Shown here in pieces: positions 22,536-33,382 of a stretch of 64,000 bases of DNA. Source of the DNA: Imbricaverruca yamaguchii (Eukaryota > Arthropoda > Thecostraca > Neoverrucidae); NCBI GenBank assembly GCA_034440575.1, contig JAOTOL010001647.1, positions 3,004,501 through 3,068,500 of the forward strand, in the 5' to 3' direction. Both the position numbers and the translations under genes were made by a program. The notes under the pieces were generated by a model. It had not been told where the DNA came from. It worked only from the letters and a program-made list of their open reading frames with translations, and searched no databases. Each line of letters opens with the position of its first letter. Positions within the stretch are counted from its first letter, which is position 1.

Positions 22536-22677
22536 TTACGACGCACTCAGCAGCTGAGGCCATATGCCGTCACCTGCTTCTCACCCTAGCAGGAAGGGCG
22601 GACATCGCGGGGAATTGAACCCCGTACCTTTGGCTTGCAAGACGCTCAGCTTGACCGCCGAGCTGCCGACGCCCCGT
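22536..22677 (-). mobile_element. tRNA-derived SINE, second family
   Basis: Minus strand: GGGGCGTCGGCAGCTCGGCG (A box region), GTACGGGGTTCAATTCCCCG (B box, T-arm-like pairing), then CCTCAGCTGCTGAGTGCGTC and a GTAAAGCCAC tail. The copy at 37312-37457 has the same order. Confidence 0.75.
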
Positions 22678-23789
22678 CAATCTCCTTTTGGGTAGCAGAC
22701 AAGTGAAAAACGAGCCGCAACAAAACATGAGACAAACTGTTGGCCGTTCCTCCTCTTGATCTGGGCGTCGCCTCCGTTCATGTTTGACGACACAAAGGTA
22801 GTTGCCGCACTTCTAGCATTCACATTCTGGTTTTTACTAGGTAACCGCTTGTTGGTGGCTCGCGTATGAAACCCTTTTTTCTCTGCACTGTTTGTTCTAA
22901 GATGTGGATACAAAAAACGTTATGATGATGATGATGATGTGGGGAAAGACAGCGAATATATGCTAGCGTGCACAGTAATACAGCCGGGATACATGGCCAC
23001 GGTGCCGTTTTACGACAGTGGTTTGGAATAGGCACGCAATTAACATGAATGTTGTGAAGGACATTCTTAACAGCCCTATGAACTTCCAGATTTTGGAGGA
23101 GACTATTTCCCTTAAAGAAGGCGTGCACTCATTACTAGCCACAATGGTTAGGTATGTTTTCATAGCACTTGACGTTGGTGTACTCATAGTAGGGGCGGAT
23201 ACAAGGGGAGACACTAGAGATATCCCACCCCCAATTTTTTTGTTCAGCCAGAGGCACGCCTCTGAGAGAACAAGGTGCTCCTTCAGTCTGTTCGAGCGCA
23301 CCCCAACGAATTGGTATATAGTCATCACATAGAAGAAAAAAGCCATTTTTTGGTGCGTTTCGCACGCCGATAGTGGTCTCCGTTCTGCCAACTTTTTTGG
23401 TCGCCCCTTAAGGAAATTCTGGCTTCGTCCCTGCCTTCAAGTGACTTCAGATATTATGGAAAACTTTGCAACATCTATTGCAAGGATATTTTGCAGAGCA
23501 TCTGAAGCTTAGGGTTTGCATTCTTACCGGGGGTGGAAGCAGAGTGGGTGGAATGGGAGACCATTGCAAACACTAGGAAGCCTCTTCTTAGAAAGCAATT
23601 ATCTTTGCATTGGTAGGCTTTCACAATTCACATAACTTCTCAATGGTATCCCTCTTTCACGCATGGTACAATTCCAAAGAAAAGAGCAAGATTGTGACCA
23701 TGCACAAGCTTTCGTTCATTCATCACTAAAAACAAAAACAAAATTGAACATAAAGAAAATCGCATTTCTTATTTATATCCTGGCATTAT
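22678..23789. other. No gene recognised
   Basis: A short (atg)n run near 22921-22940; otherwise no supported feature. Confidence 0.4.
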
Positions 23790-26530
23790 TACCTAAACAA
23801 TTCAACGCTGGCAGATTCCACGACAAATCGACAAGTGACAAGTGAAAGGGCCGATGTAACACTAATATGGTATATTTTGATTAAAATATTTATGGGGGTT
23901 ATCTGATGCGCCGAATCCAGCTAAGTCATTTTGAGAAAGATCAGATCAACGGTCAAGGAGGTATAGCCACGGATATTCTTGAGATGTCAACTAAAAAGGG
24001 TATCTATTGAGGTGTTTAAGTAAATGAAGAACAATCTGAATTGTGCAAAAGTATATATCGGTGAACTCACAATGATTCACTGCATCTTTTGGCTCTTTCG
24101 AAATTTCGCCTACGGGATAATTGAAATTGTGACATCGTGACCTAGTCAAGTGACGTATTTGACATTTCGGGACAGTCACAAAGCGAAGTGTTGAAATGAA
24201 GTTTAACATCTTATCTTTCGAAGCAAAGAAAAAAATAGTGTTTTGCTCTAAGAAATCTACATATCCGTTCAAAATTAGGCATGTGTGGTTGTTTTATTCG
24301 CTCGTTTATCGTGGCATGTGTGAATATGTATTTAGAACGGGTTATTACTGAAATACAAGGCTTTTGACGTATGAAGCACGTGCTGAGCTGTTAATGTTAG
24401 TCATCTGATCTTGAATGTTGTGTTGCACAAGTATTCTATTCCGTGAGGTCAAGGGTTACACAAAATGGCAGAAATGTCTCCAAATTGCGGTAGTTGATGA
24501 TTTACGAGTTATAGCTTACCATGAATTACAAGGAGAGAGAGAGGAATCCATACTTTTGCAATCACGTTCTGATAACCGAGAAAACATTCGCACAACCCTT
24601 TATTGCCTCGCGAAAATAAAAAATGCGAATGTTGTGAAATATCAAGGACACACATCAAGGGGTGGCACCGTGTTTGGGTCCCCAGTGCCCACTGCTCAAT
24701 CTCTGAACGTGCTGCCTGTGAAGTGATGAAATTGCTAATGGTGTCGAACGCGATTAAGGTGAAAGTAAAGCTATTTTATGAGTCGGACCAGATCAGCCGG
24801 ATGTGTCTCGGCAAGATCGATCGTGTCACGGTGCGACATGTTGATGGAACCAAAAGTAGAGTTCAGAAAAGGCTTGCTTTTGGAGATTTGTGTGAGATGT
24901 ATGATATATACAAGCAGAACTCTGAAAACCCTCGCACCAGCTTCTTAACCCTTGCTGCCCTTCGTCCGAAGCATTGCATCTTGGCAGGCAGCAGTGGGAC
25001 GCACCCGGTGTACATGTGCACTTATCATCAAAACCCAAAACTGCTTGTATCCGCTCTCGGCTTCCCCGGTCTCAAATACCGTAACCTCCTCGATCATGCT
25101 GTATGTGGCATGAAAAACCTGCATGATGCACAACTGTGAGGACTGCCCTGGTGAAGACGGGGTGATTAATTTTCTGAGAATTATCACTTTGTGGCTGACA
25201 AGCAAGACCAACACTTCACCTACGCCAAGGATACTGGTAAGGAGGGCGAAGTGACTGTCTAGTACGAGTTCGCTTCGTACATTCTCGATATGCTGACAAT
25301 GAGGCCGAAATATATTGCATTAGATAAAACATTTATATTACTTTTCTCCTTACAAGTGCTGATCTAGGATTTCACAAATCACCCTTCGACGCTTCTGAAT
25401 TTCAAAAATAGCATTGTGACTGCCTGAAAAGTCAATCTAGGCAACGCGAGCTTGTGTCGCAAGCTAACGATAAAAACGCTTGAACAAAAATCCTAAATTG
25501 ACACAAGATGCAGTGGAGCATGACGAGTTCAGCTATATATAACTTCGTGTAACTCGTGTTGCTCTTCATTGAGTTACAGGTTCCAAAGACTTAGGTGCCA
25601 CCTAAAAATGTTCGATGTTTTAACTCCTATAACTCCTTACCCGTTACTCCTATCTTTCCCAAAATTGCACAGCTGGATTATAAAGACAAACTAACCATAC
25701 ATAAGTATTTTCATCGAGATATAGTTTGTAAATTGGTCTCATCACTTGTCGATTTGTCATGAAATAGATCACGTACCACAATTCCAAGACATGTGTCATT
25801 TGTTTAACCGTTGACCTCACAACTAGTTAGAGCACTTGAACAACACAACACTCAAGATCAGACGACTAGCATTCTCATCCCATCACGTGCCACGAACTCC
25901 AAAAGGCTTGTATTTCAGTAATATACTGTTTTAAACAAATTTTATTAAAACAGGCCACGACAAATTAGCGCAAAAGAAACATGTATGCGTAATTTTAAAC
26001 ATATGTATATAATTTTAAGGGATAACCTTTTTTTGCCTCGAATGATAAGATGTCAAACTTCATTTTTGCACTTTTTCAAGTCGCATTGTGCCTGTCCCAA
26101 TAGTTAAAATAAGTCGCGTGACATTAGGTCCCGATGTCACGATTGTAAATGGCCCGTAAACGAAAATTCTGAAATGGCTGCTTCTTTATTAGAGTTGGGG
26201 TGCGTCGACCCCAATTGGGCTATTTTGCTTCTAAATAGCCAAAAGATGGAGTTGATTATTGTGAGTTCACTGATATATACCTTTGCACAATTCGGATTGT
26301 TCTTCATTGTGTTAAGGACCCCAAAAATCCATCCTTGCTTGGCGACATCTCAGAAATGTCCGAGGCTATAACTCCTTGACCGTTGATCTGATCTTTCTAA
26401 AAATGGCACGACTGGATTCGGCGCATCAGATAACCCCACACAAATCTTTTCATCAGAATATAAAGTATTGGGTGTTATGCCTGTGCCGATTTCTCGTGGA
26501 ATTGGCCAGCTACGATATTCTTCAGCACCC
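23790..26530. mobile_element. DNA transposon with long (~0.7-0.8 kb) terminal inverted repeats
   Basis: The left arm (about 23790-24520) and right arm (about 25730-26530) are diverged reverse complements. Examples: left gggttatctgatgcgccgaa against right ttcggcgcatcagataaccc; left atgaagaacaatctgaattg against right caattcggattgttcttcat; left gtcatctgatcttgaatgtt against right acactcaagatcagacgact. Part of the right terminal sequence is repeated directly at 25530-25790. The core between the arms carries a transposase-like frame (24603-25139). I cannot assign a superfamily; exact ends and target duplication were not resolved. Confidence 0.75.
24603..25170 (+). pseudogene. Transposase-like protein fragment of a long-TIR element
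   Basis: The 178-codon frame includes VKLFYESDQISRMCLGKID, then QKRLAFGDLCEMYDIYKQN and LRPKHCILAGSSGTHPVYMC followed by HQNPKLLV. From memory, an RPK.C.L.G..GTH.VC.C..HQN.KL block recurs in many uncharacterised arthropod and cnidarian proteins that are present in high copy number. Here it sits exactly between the arms of a long inverted repeat, which supports a role as the transposase of that element. The frame ends at a stop at 25137-25139 and the C-terminal part is not recognisable, so the copy is probably dead. Confidence 0.65.
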
Positions 26531-27009
26531 AAACTCCATGTCTATGTCATGTTATCATGTACACAACCAATATCCTATGGTCAAATTGTATCTCTTACAA
26601 CTGTAACGCCGTAGCCTTTAAGCTGCACTCCTTGACGCTTAAGGAACATTTGTTGTTGGCCGTAGGCTACCAAGCGTAAAACGAAAATAACGGATCATTA
26701 ATGAGTGAATTCACAGCAAAATGTCATTGGAACAGCGCCATACACTGAAGACATATTGACAAACCAACATATACAGCCGCGAGTCTCACTTGCGTCAGCA
26801 GTGTGGCTTTGTTTCCCAACAGTGAAATGTCATCAACTTCGACACGTTATTATCACCATGATCGTGTTTGACTTTGTCTTGAGCCAGTTACAAGTGGGTT
26901 TCACCTTATGCTCATATCATTGAAATATACAAAGAAAAAATAATCCAAGAACGAAATAAAACCAGCTATCAAACCCACGCAAACATATCGGCTCAGCAAT
27001 GCCGCTATC

Positions 27010-27435
27010 ACCGAGTCCATCACCCCTTCACCCCTCCACACATGTCTGGTCCATCACCCCTTCACCTCTCCACACATGTCGGGTCCATCACCCCTTCACC
27101 CCTCCACACATGTCTGGTTCATCACCCCTTCACCTCTCCACACATGTCGCTCACTCTTCCACATGCTGCCTCTCACCCCTCCACCTCACCTCCACCCCAT
27201 GTCTGTCATCACCCCTTCACCTCTCCACACATGCCTCGCTCATCACTTCTCCACACATGTCATGCTCATCACCTCTTCACCTCTCCACACATGTCGGGCT
27301 CATCGCCTCTTCACCTCTCCACACATGTCGCGCCCATCACCCCTTCACTTCCCAACACATGACGGGCTCATCATCCCTTCACCCCTCCACACATGCCGGG
27401 TGCATCACCACTTCACTTCCCACATGTCGTGCAGC
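27010..27435. repeat. Minisatellite, 34-bp unit
   Basis: About 12 units of tccatcaccccttcacctct plus ccacacatgtctgg. The right end runs into cacatgtcgtgcag, an acceptor-like site, with a short segment before a possible donor (CCAGG/gtgatc) at 27488; whether that segment is an exon is unclear. Open frames through the array are artefacts. Confidence 0.95.
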
Positions 27436-27489
27436 TATGCGGACTGGCCCGGCAGGCATGAAGCTGATTAATGCGAAGATACCAGGGTG

Positions 27490-29070
27490 ATCGCATGGCA
27501 ACTGACCTCGGCTAAATTCAGCAGAAAAAAACAAACCTGGTCAGTGTGCGCAAACACTCTCCTGATCACCAACAGATGAAAGTCTCCCGGCCCGAGGGTA
27601 GTGCATGCTTTCCCCAGATTAACGCCGGCAATTATAAAATATTATATTTGCACATATTGTCACATTCTCTGCCATGTTGCAGGGGAATACGGTTGCGCAC
27701 CGAGTGACTCGGATTTCGGAGCTATCCTTTCTTGCTTAAAGCACCGTTCGTGTTATACATAATCACATTGCGAACTTTGTTCGTTTGTGATTATTGCAAT
27801 CTGACGGTTGCTCACCACACAGGGTCCCTGCGGTTGTTCACAGCAACCACAGAAACCCTGCCCTAACTCGTTCAGGATTGCTTGACGCAACGGTTCGGTG
27901 GTGCTATATGACTGAAAAAGGCATCAGATATTTACCAACTTACATAAACGAAATCGGCTAAGGAATCTTTCCCAGGCCAGACTGTTCTAAGAAAAAGAAA
28001 CATCCGATGTACCTGATAAAACAGGCGAAATGTTAGGAAGGCGAATATTTTAGCAAACTGCATAGCAGCCGTGATACAGGCTGCTTTTAAGATGAATCTT
28101 TTAATTCGCTACGTCGGCTCTCCGGTGATGAAATTAAGCAGTGAAGAAAGCGAGAAGCAGTGAAGAAAGAAGAAAGAGGTGATAAGTAATTAGATATCCA
28201 AGAAATGACGAACGCCGTACCAAACTACTCATCACCTGGTCCTTCAGGCTACGATGCGGAATTTCTCGAGGTTTGAGCACCCTCTATGTTCATGTCGCTC
28301 ATCAAAAATATCACGCGCTCGTGTTTTCCATATTTGTGCGTGTGTTCAAAAATGTTCACAACCATCGTGATGAAGGCAATGGCCGAAGGATTACGTCGGA
28401 TTAGAATAGAAAAAGCAACATCATGAGGACAACTGGGTTCAAATGAATGTGCACCCGACTTTGAAATGATTGACTTGCATACAATATATTTTGGCTGCCG
28501 GCCATGAATACTTGTAGAGCTGCCGTTTCAGGTGCTGTACGGGTACGTTTTGTGCAAACCATTGGGTGGTACATGAACCTCATCGAATGGACATTGAGGC
28601 TGAAACAACGAATTAGAATATCTTCCTTGCGCTGTTTGTTGAGCGGCGCGGATTGAGAGGATTTGCTCTGAGTCGAGAGAAGTCACTCTGAATTAGTCCG
28701 ACTTGACCTTGGTTGGGGGATAATCCAGTGCTGGATGGATAAATCCACCCCACCCACCCACCCACCCCCATCCCCCAGCACACCAAATGACACCGGTTGT
28801 GTGGTGGCAGCCAAACTGGCTCGGAAATAAATCCGGGGAAGGCAGTGCTGACACCAACACATGGAGTCTTACCAAGGGAAGAGCATATACTGACGGCAAA
28901 TCCACCGAACAGACAGCTATCACAAGCGCAGCAACGGCCTGGAGTGTGGCGTAAAGCGCACACTGGCTACTGCTTCGGAGTACGGCTAAAAGAACACCTA
29001 CTTGCACATCTTCCCGGAAATCGGAAAACACGTTGATAAGGCAATGTGTGTCTGGTGTGCGGCTGCTTTT
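27490..29070. other. No gene recognised
   Basis: Unassigned sequence. A short ccacccacccacccac run lies at about 28747-28768. Confidence 0.35.
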
Positions 29071-29128
29071 GTTTGTTTGTTTATTGGGGTTTAGGGGCGC
29101 ATCGACTGCAGCGGTCATGCAGCGCCCA
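29071..29128 (-). mobile_element. Ultra-short hairpin retroposon, CpG-intact copy
   Basis: Minus strand: GGGCGCTGCATGACCGCTGC, AGTCGATGCGCCCC, tail TAAACCCCAATAAACAAACA. All four CpG positions are kept, which makes it the best reference for the deaminated copy at 44458-44514. Confidence 0.75.
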
Positions 29129-29199
29129 TAAAATAGTTAGCCATACGGCATTAGCATACGATATAAAATAGTTAGTGTGGAGCACATAATAGTAGTGTA

Positions 29200-29445
29200 T
29201 ATAGAATATAAGTAATATATAGTATATATAGAATAGTAGTAATATATAGTATATATAGAATAGTAGTAATATATATACTATTATACTATTCTATATATAG
29301 AATAGTAGTATATATAGTAGTATATATTACAGAATATAGTTTTTTTTAAAGTGGATCATTTGAATGATAGTCGAGACGACTATCATTCGTATGACTAACT
29401 ATTAGTTATACGAATGCATGCGAATGATAGTCGAGACGACTTCAT
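29200..29445. repeat. AT-rich palindromic cluster with a perfect hairpin
   Basis: 29210-29340 is built from tatatagaatagtagtaata units in both orientations. At 29362-29388 GAATGATAGTCG, loop AGA, CGACTATCATTC is a perfect 12-bp stem; a partial second copy of the arm follows at about 29422-29437, and the DNA between them (cgtatgactaactattagtt) is itself near-palindromic. Confidence 0.75.
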
Positions 29446-29459
29446 ATACATTACATTTT

Positions 29460-30010
29460 CAAACGCGTTCCGGTCGAGATATGGAATAGAGCGTAATGAT
29501 TTTACCACATACCAGGTAAGGCGTTAGTGAAGTGCATATATTACGGCGACTCGTCACCCAGTAAGTCCCGTACGAGACTGAAGTACGTCCAAAATGGCGT
29601 CTTCGCTCCTGGGACACGCAACCAACACATGTTGAATTGATAGTAGGGCGTGGGACCTTGGGCACAGTGGCTTTTGGTCGCCACTCAAGAGGTATCTGTG
29701 GGTGCTGTATGTGTCTCATTCGCAGCCGGCATAGTACCACCTCATGGCGTCTAGTTCTGTGTGATGACGATGAGCAACCACCAATACGGTGCTTGATCGT
29801 CCTTAACTTGTCAGCCACAGGCTATCCTGCCATTTCTTCAAAATGGTACTTCTAATGTCTGGGAAGAAGTTCCTCGCCGGAAAGGCTGCCTTCCTGTGGA
29901 CAGGCGGCTGTCGGAGGGGGGGGGGGGGCAAGCTCGCAAGGCACGGCTTTAGAGATCCAGGACTGCAATTCTGAGACTTCCACAGTCCCAAGGTAAAGCG
30001 GCTTGTCAAT
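29460..30010 (-). mobile_element. Non-LTR retrotransposon, region after RNase H
   Basis: Two overlapping minus-strand frames join as FFPDIRSTILKKWQDSLW and then DKLRTIKHRIGG, TRRHEVVLCRLRMRHIQHPQ and a C.GC pair. This matches the segment after RNase H in I/Jockey-like elements, where ...W...W....NKL..I is followed by R..E..L.RLR.GHT. A frameshift near 29810 and a poly-G run at 29918-29927 show decay. Confidence 0.75.
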
Positions 30011-30310
30011 GAGCCAGTTATACATTTAGGACGTAAAAGACATGTTCGAAGGCGGCTGCACCACCTACAAAGTCGAGCAGGTCACTGCGCCGTTGCTGCT
30101 CCCCTGTCTGCGGACATGTGGGTGCTGAAACCATTGACCGCAAGTATTTGTAGGCAATGAAGACCTCAGCAGTACTAGCTTCGCACACCGCATGGGGACA
30201 ATGCGGGTGAGGGCGCAGAAAGAGGTGGAGGTGCCCGCATAGTCTCCTCGGGGTTCGAGTATTACTGGCCGTTAGCGGTAAACGGTCAAGTAAGGCCAAG
30301 TTAGAAATTT

Positions 30311-30512
30311 GGTTAGGTCAGGTCAGGTCAGGTTAGGTTAGGTTAGGTTGGGTCGGGTTTGGTCGGGTCGGGTCGGGTCGGGTCGGGTCGGGTCGGGTCG
30401 GGTCGGGTCGGGTCGGGTCGGGTCGGGTCGGGTCGGGTCGGGTCGGGTCGGGTCGGGTCGGGTCGGGTCGGGTCGGGTCGGGTCGGGTCGGGTCGGGTCG
30501 GGTCGGGTCGGG
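30311..30512 (+). repeat. Telomere-like pentanucleotide array (TTAGG/TCAGG to TCGGG)
   Basis: The left 45 bases mix TTAGG and TCAGG pentamers (ggttaggtcaggtcaggtca, ggttaggttaggttaggtt) and then give way to about 30 near-perfect TCGGG units. TTAGG is the ancestral arthropod telomere repeat and TCAGG the beetle one; the array is internal, not terminal. Open frames through it on both strands are artefacts of a stop-free unit. Confidence 0.9.
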
Positions 30513-30559
30513 ACGGGTGGTTGGGTTAGCTGTCTTAATCCTGTACTTATCTGCCATTT

Positions 30560-31395
30560 GTGATCGCTTTTCATCCCGGACGCACCTCTATATCCCGTCG
30601 TGACAGATGCAGACCAGGGCTAGACCAGCCTTGTCATTAATCCCCTCACCCAGCACACACACATCACCCCTTCCCTCTGTCATTTTTTGGGAAGGTAACT
30701 TCACATCTCAGACTGATGTGTAACAATCTTAAACACAGGCCAACATGTTTTCTTTGGCGATAACTCGGGGTGCTTTTAAGTCGATAAATAGACCACTTAG
30801 ATTAATTGTCAAGAAGCGATGGTAAAATCACTACAACAGGTGGCATCAACATATTAGGGGAGTCGTGCATGCGATGGGTGACACGGGCAATGAAGCATTA
30901 ACTTCTGGTGGGTGCTAAAATGTCCATGTTTTAACAAAAGACTCTCCTCGCTCATTACCGAAACACAGCTGCTATGCGGAACATAATGGGATTGGTAATG
31001 TTGTAGCTTCTGGCAATATTTGTGTGCAGGTTGTTCCATGGATTAAAAACGGTAGTTGCATTGGCACCACGCAAAACCAGCAGCACATAAGGGCCAATTC
31101 AGTCCACAGCCACTGGAGGGAAAATTGAATGTGTTGCCAAGAGGCAATCCCACGACTCGAGTGCAACGATGCAGCCACCAACAGTACCGGCCGATCTACC
31201 TCCGTGTCTTTTGATGAGTTATATAATCCCCGCAGGATCACCACCGGTCAGATGATGAAAGTCGGTTGAGCCTTGCTCCGATTGATCCTATCTGAAGACT
31301 CTGTACCGTTGTGTTCTCGGCCGGTCGGATAATCCGGCGGGACTACGCCGCCACGTGGGATCAGAGCGGCCGCGCGCCAATCCTCCGGCCGGCAG
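30560..31395. other. No gene recognised (upstream of the cuticle gene)
   Basis: Intergenic sequence; GC content rises from about 31300 toward the promoter. Confidence 0.4.
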
Positions 31396-31397
31396 TC

Positions 31398-31440
31398 CGT
31401 ATATAAGCCCGGCTGCCAGAGCGATGAGGCGTCAGACTGT
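31398..31440 (+). promoter_or_regulatory. Core promoter of the cuticle protein gene: TATA box and initiator
   Basis: A TATATAAG box is at 31400-31407. An arthropod-type initiator, gTCAGACt, lies at 31431-31438, about 32 bases downstream, which is normal TATA-to-start spacing. The predicted 5' UTR is about 78 bases to the ATG at 31512. Confidence 0.75.
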
Positions 31441-31511
31441 CAGCACCCAGCCTCGATCACACTCACCCACACTCACCCTCACACTCCCCGCACCGGCACA
31501 CAAGTGGCGCC

Positions 31512-32387
31512 ATGAAGCTGGTGATCGTGCTCACGTCTCTGCTCTGCTGCGCGGCCGCGTTCCCGCAGCTCGCCGATGAAGACCTGCTCGAGGGATCCGG
31601 CGAGCCGCTGCCGCTGACGGACCCACTCCAGGAGCCTCTGGAGATCGTGGGGGAGCCCCTGGAAATCGTGGACGAGCCCCTGGAAATCGTGGACGAGCCC
31701 CTGGAAATCGTGGGGAAGACGTTGGAAATCGTGGCGGAGCCCGTGCCCGCGGAAGCCGCTCCCGAGGAAGTTGTAGAGAAAGCCGCACTCGCAGAAGAGG
31801 AAGCTTCCCCCGCCGAGGCTGCTGCGGAGGCCGCCCCTGCTGAGGCCGCCCCTGCTGAGGCCGCCCCTGCTGAGGCCGCCCCTGCTGAGGCCGCTCCTGC
31901 TGAGGCCGCCCCTGCTGAGGCTGCTGCGGAGGCCGCCCCCGCCGAAGATGCTGTGGAGGCCGCCCCTGCCATTGCAAAGGTCGTCCAGCCTGCTCCCGTC
32001 CCCGTCGTCTTGCGTACTTCCCCCGTCGCCGTCCGTCCTGAAACCCCTGTCGCTCCCGCCCTGCTGAAGGTGGGTCCGCGCAAGAGCACGCCGCGCCGCC
32101 CCATCCAGCAGACCGGTCCCGTGTCGACCAAGAGCACGTCCTTCTCCACCGAGGACATCATCAGCCAGAGTTTCGAGACCGACGACCAGGGCGGCTTCGC
32201 GTACCAGTTCCAGACCAGCGACGGCACGGCCGTCGACGGCGCCGGCGAGCAGAAGCAGATCGGCGACGGCGTCGGCACCGTCATGCGCGGCAAGTACTCG
32301 TACGTCGCTCCCAACGGCCAGACCATCACTGTCACGTGGGTGGCCGACGAAGGGGGCTTCCAGCCGAGCGGCGATGCCATTCCCTAG
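31512..32387 (+). CDS. RR-type cuticle protein (chitin-binding), intronless
   Basis: A complete 291-residue secreted structural protein. The start is supported by the TATA/initiator spacing and the context gcgccATGa. Residues 1-16 are a signal peptide (MKLVIVLTSLLCCAAA). Residues about 39-75 hold five heptads of the type EPLEIVD, and about 95-155 an Ala/Glu/Pro region with tandem AAPAE. A Pro/Val-rich linker follows. Residues about 218-291 are the Rebers-Riddiford (chitin_bind_4) domain: FAYQFQTSDG, a central G.G.V.RGKYSYVAPNGQ and TWVADEGGFQPSGDAIP at the very C-terminus. RR domains bind chitin fibres in the exoskeleton; the sequence suggests the RR-1 (flexible cuticle) type rather than RR-2. 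Most arthropod cuticle genes have an intron inside the signal peptide; here none is needed. The long antisense frame is a GC-rich shadow. No clear AATAAA follows nearby. Confidence 0.93.
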   Translation: MKLVIVLTSLLCCAAAFPQLADEDLLEGSGEPLPLTDPLQEPLEIVGEPLEIVDEPLEIVDEPLEIVGKTLEIVAEPVPAEAAPEEVVEKAALAEEEASPAEAAAEAAPAEAAPAEAAPAEAAPAEAAPAEAAPAEAAAEAAPAEDAVEAAPAIAKVVQPAPVPVVLRTSPVAVRPETPVAPALLKVGPRKSTPRRPIQQTGPVSTKSTSFSTEDIISQSFETDDQGGFAYQFQTSDGTAVDGAGEQKQIGDGVGTVMRGKYSYVAPNGQTITVTWVADEGGFQPSGDAIP

Positions 32388-32655
32388 GTGCCCGCGTGGC
32401 CCATCTAGACAAAGCTAACCCAGCCAACTGGCCATCCGCCCGACTATGTACGTCGTTGCCTGAGATCGATCACACCCGACAGTCCGCAACACCCCGCTGG
32501 TGGGGATTCATCAACACGCTACATGCTTGTCTTCACTTCACTTGTGTCTACGGTGCTATGCGATGTGGCGTGACGTCACCTTCCATCGGAGTGTCTGGCG
32601 CTGGTCACCATTTGCAATATGAACTGAAATAGATGCACTGAACAATGGACAGGAT

Positions 32656-32712
32656 GGTTGGTTGGTTATTTGGGCTTGCGGGTGCATCGACTGCGTTGGT
32701 CATACAGCGCTC
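32656..32712 (-). mobile_element. Ultra-short hairpin retroposon, diverged
   Basis: Minus strand: GAGCGCTGTATGACCAACGC, AGTCGATGCACCCGCAAGCC, tail CAAATAACCAACC. One arm base pair is mutated. Only five flanking bases (ccatc) could be a target duplication. Confidence 0.7.
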
Positions 32713-32999
32713 GATGGGCACGATGAATTCGAGGGCTTCCGTGCAGGAATGGCTGATGGCATGCGGCATACGGAGGCACGCCACATGGAGGGACACAAAC
32801 GCAGAGGGCCGTTGGCAACACAGAGGTGAGCCGAGAGTCAAGCACTAGAGTTATCTACAAGCGTTCGGCCGTCAACGGTGCGGTACTAACATAGGAAGGT
32901 GACAAAATGATCAGACACCCACACTATGATACAACTGCTGATATTTCGATGTCACGTGATTAACATCGCACTGCATTCCGTTTATCGGCTATTTGTTCT

Positions 33000-33142
33000 A
33001 CGACACATCGACCGTTGAATCAAGTAGCGTCGCAAACGTCTCACGCCGATTGGCCGCGGGCGAAGAGTAGCGACAGGTGAGACTCGAACCCACAACCTTT
33101 CGATTGAGACGGGCGACTTGCCCCTAGATTACTCGCCATTGC
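33000..33142 (-). mobile_element. tRNA-headed SINE
   Basis: Minus strand: GTAATCTAGGGGCAAG (A box), GTGGGTTCGAGTCTCACC (B box), then CTACTCTTCGCCCGCGGCCA and the hairpin with GCGACGC and GTGTCG arms and tail GTAGAAC. Same family as 21985-22153, 39125 and 40453. Confidence 0.8.
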
Positions 33143-33351
33143 GTTTAAAAAAATTTGTAAAGCCTCGGGCACGGAAAAGATGTTCGCCGGAGCACCAAAA
33201 AAAGTAACCGGGAACCCGAAGAATTTCACCGGGGCCCAAAAGGATTGCGCAGGGGCCTTAAAAAGAATAGAACCCGAAAAAATACAAAGGGCTCGCCCGA
33301 ATCGACTTGAGCACTGGAAAATTCAGTGCAGGTCCCAAAAGAAAGTTGTAG

Positions 33352-33382
33352 AAAAGGCATTTCCATTCTGGAAATGCCTTTT
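33352..33382. repeat. Perfect 14-bp hairpin, 3-base loop
   Basis: AAAAGGCATTTCCA, loop TTC, TGGAAATGCCTTTT. It lies in DNA rich in short homopolymers (33180-33600). Function unknown; the trailing T run resembles a Pol III stop, which may be chance. Confidence 0.75.

Noticed and set aside
28760..29040. Possible transposase or RNase H fragment (YTDGKSTEQTAITSAATAW; a late CVWC pair)
   Set aside because: Short, spread over different frames and without a second conserved landmark; not strong enough to call.
30333..30574. PTRPD repeat protein on the minus strand, GRVGS repeat on the plus strand
   Set aside because: Translations of a pentanucleotide array, equally open in all frames.
31463..32380. 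305-codon frame antisense to the cuticle gene
   Set aside because: Ser/Ala-rich shadow of a GC-rich gene; the sense strand has promoter, signal peptide and RR domain.
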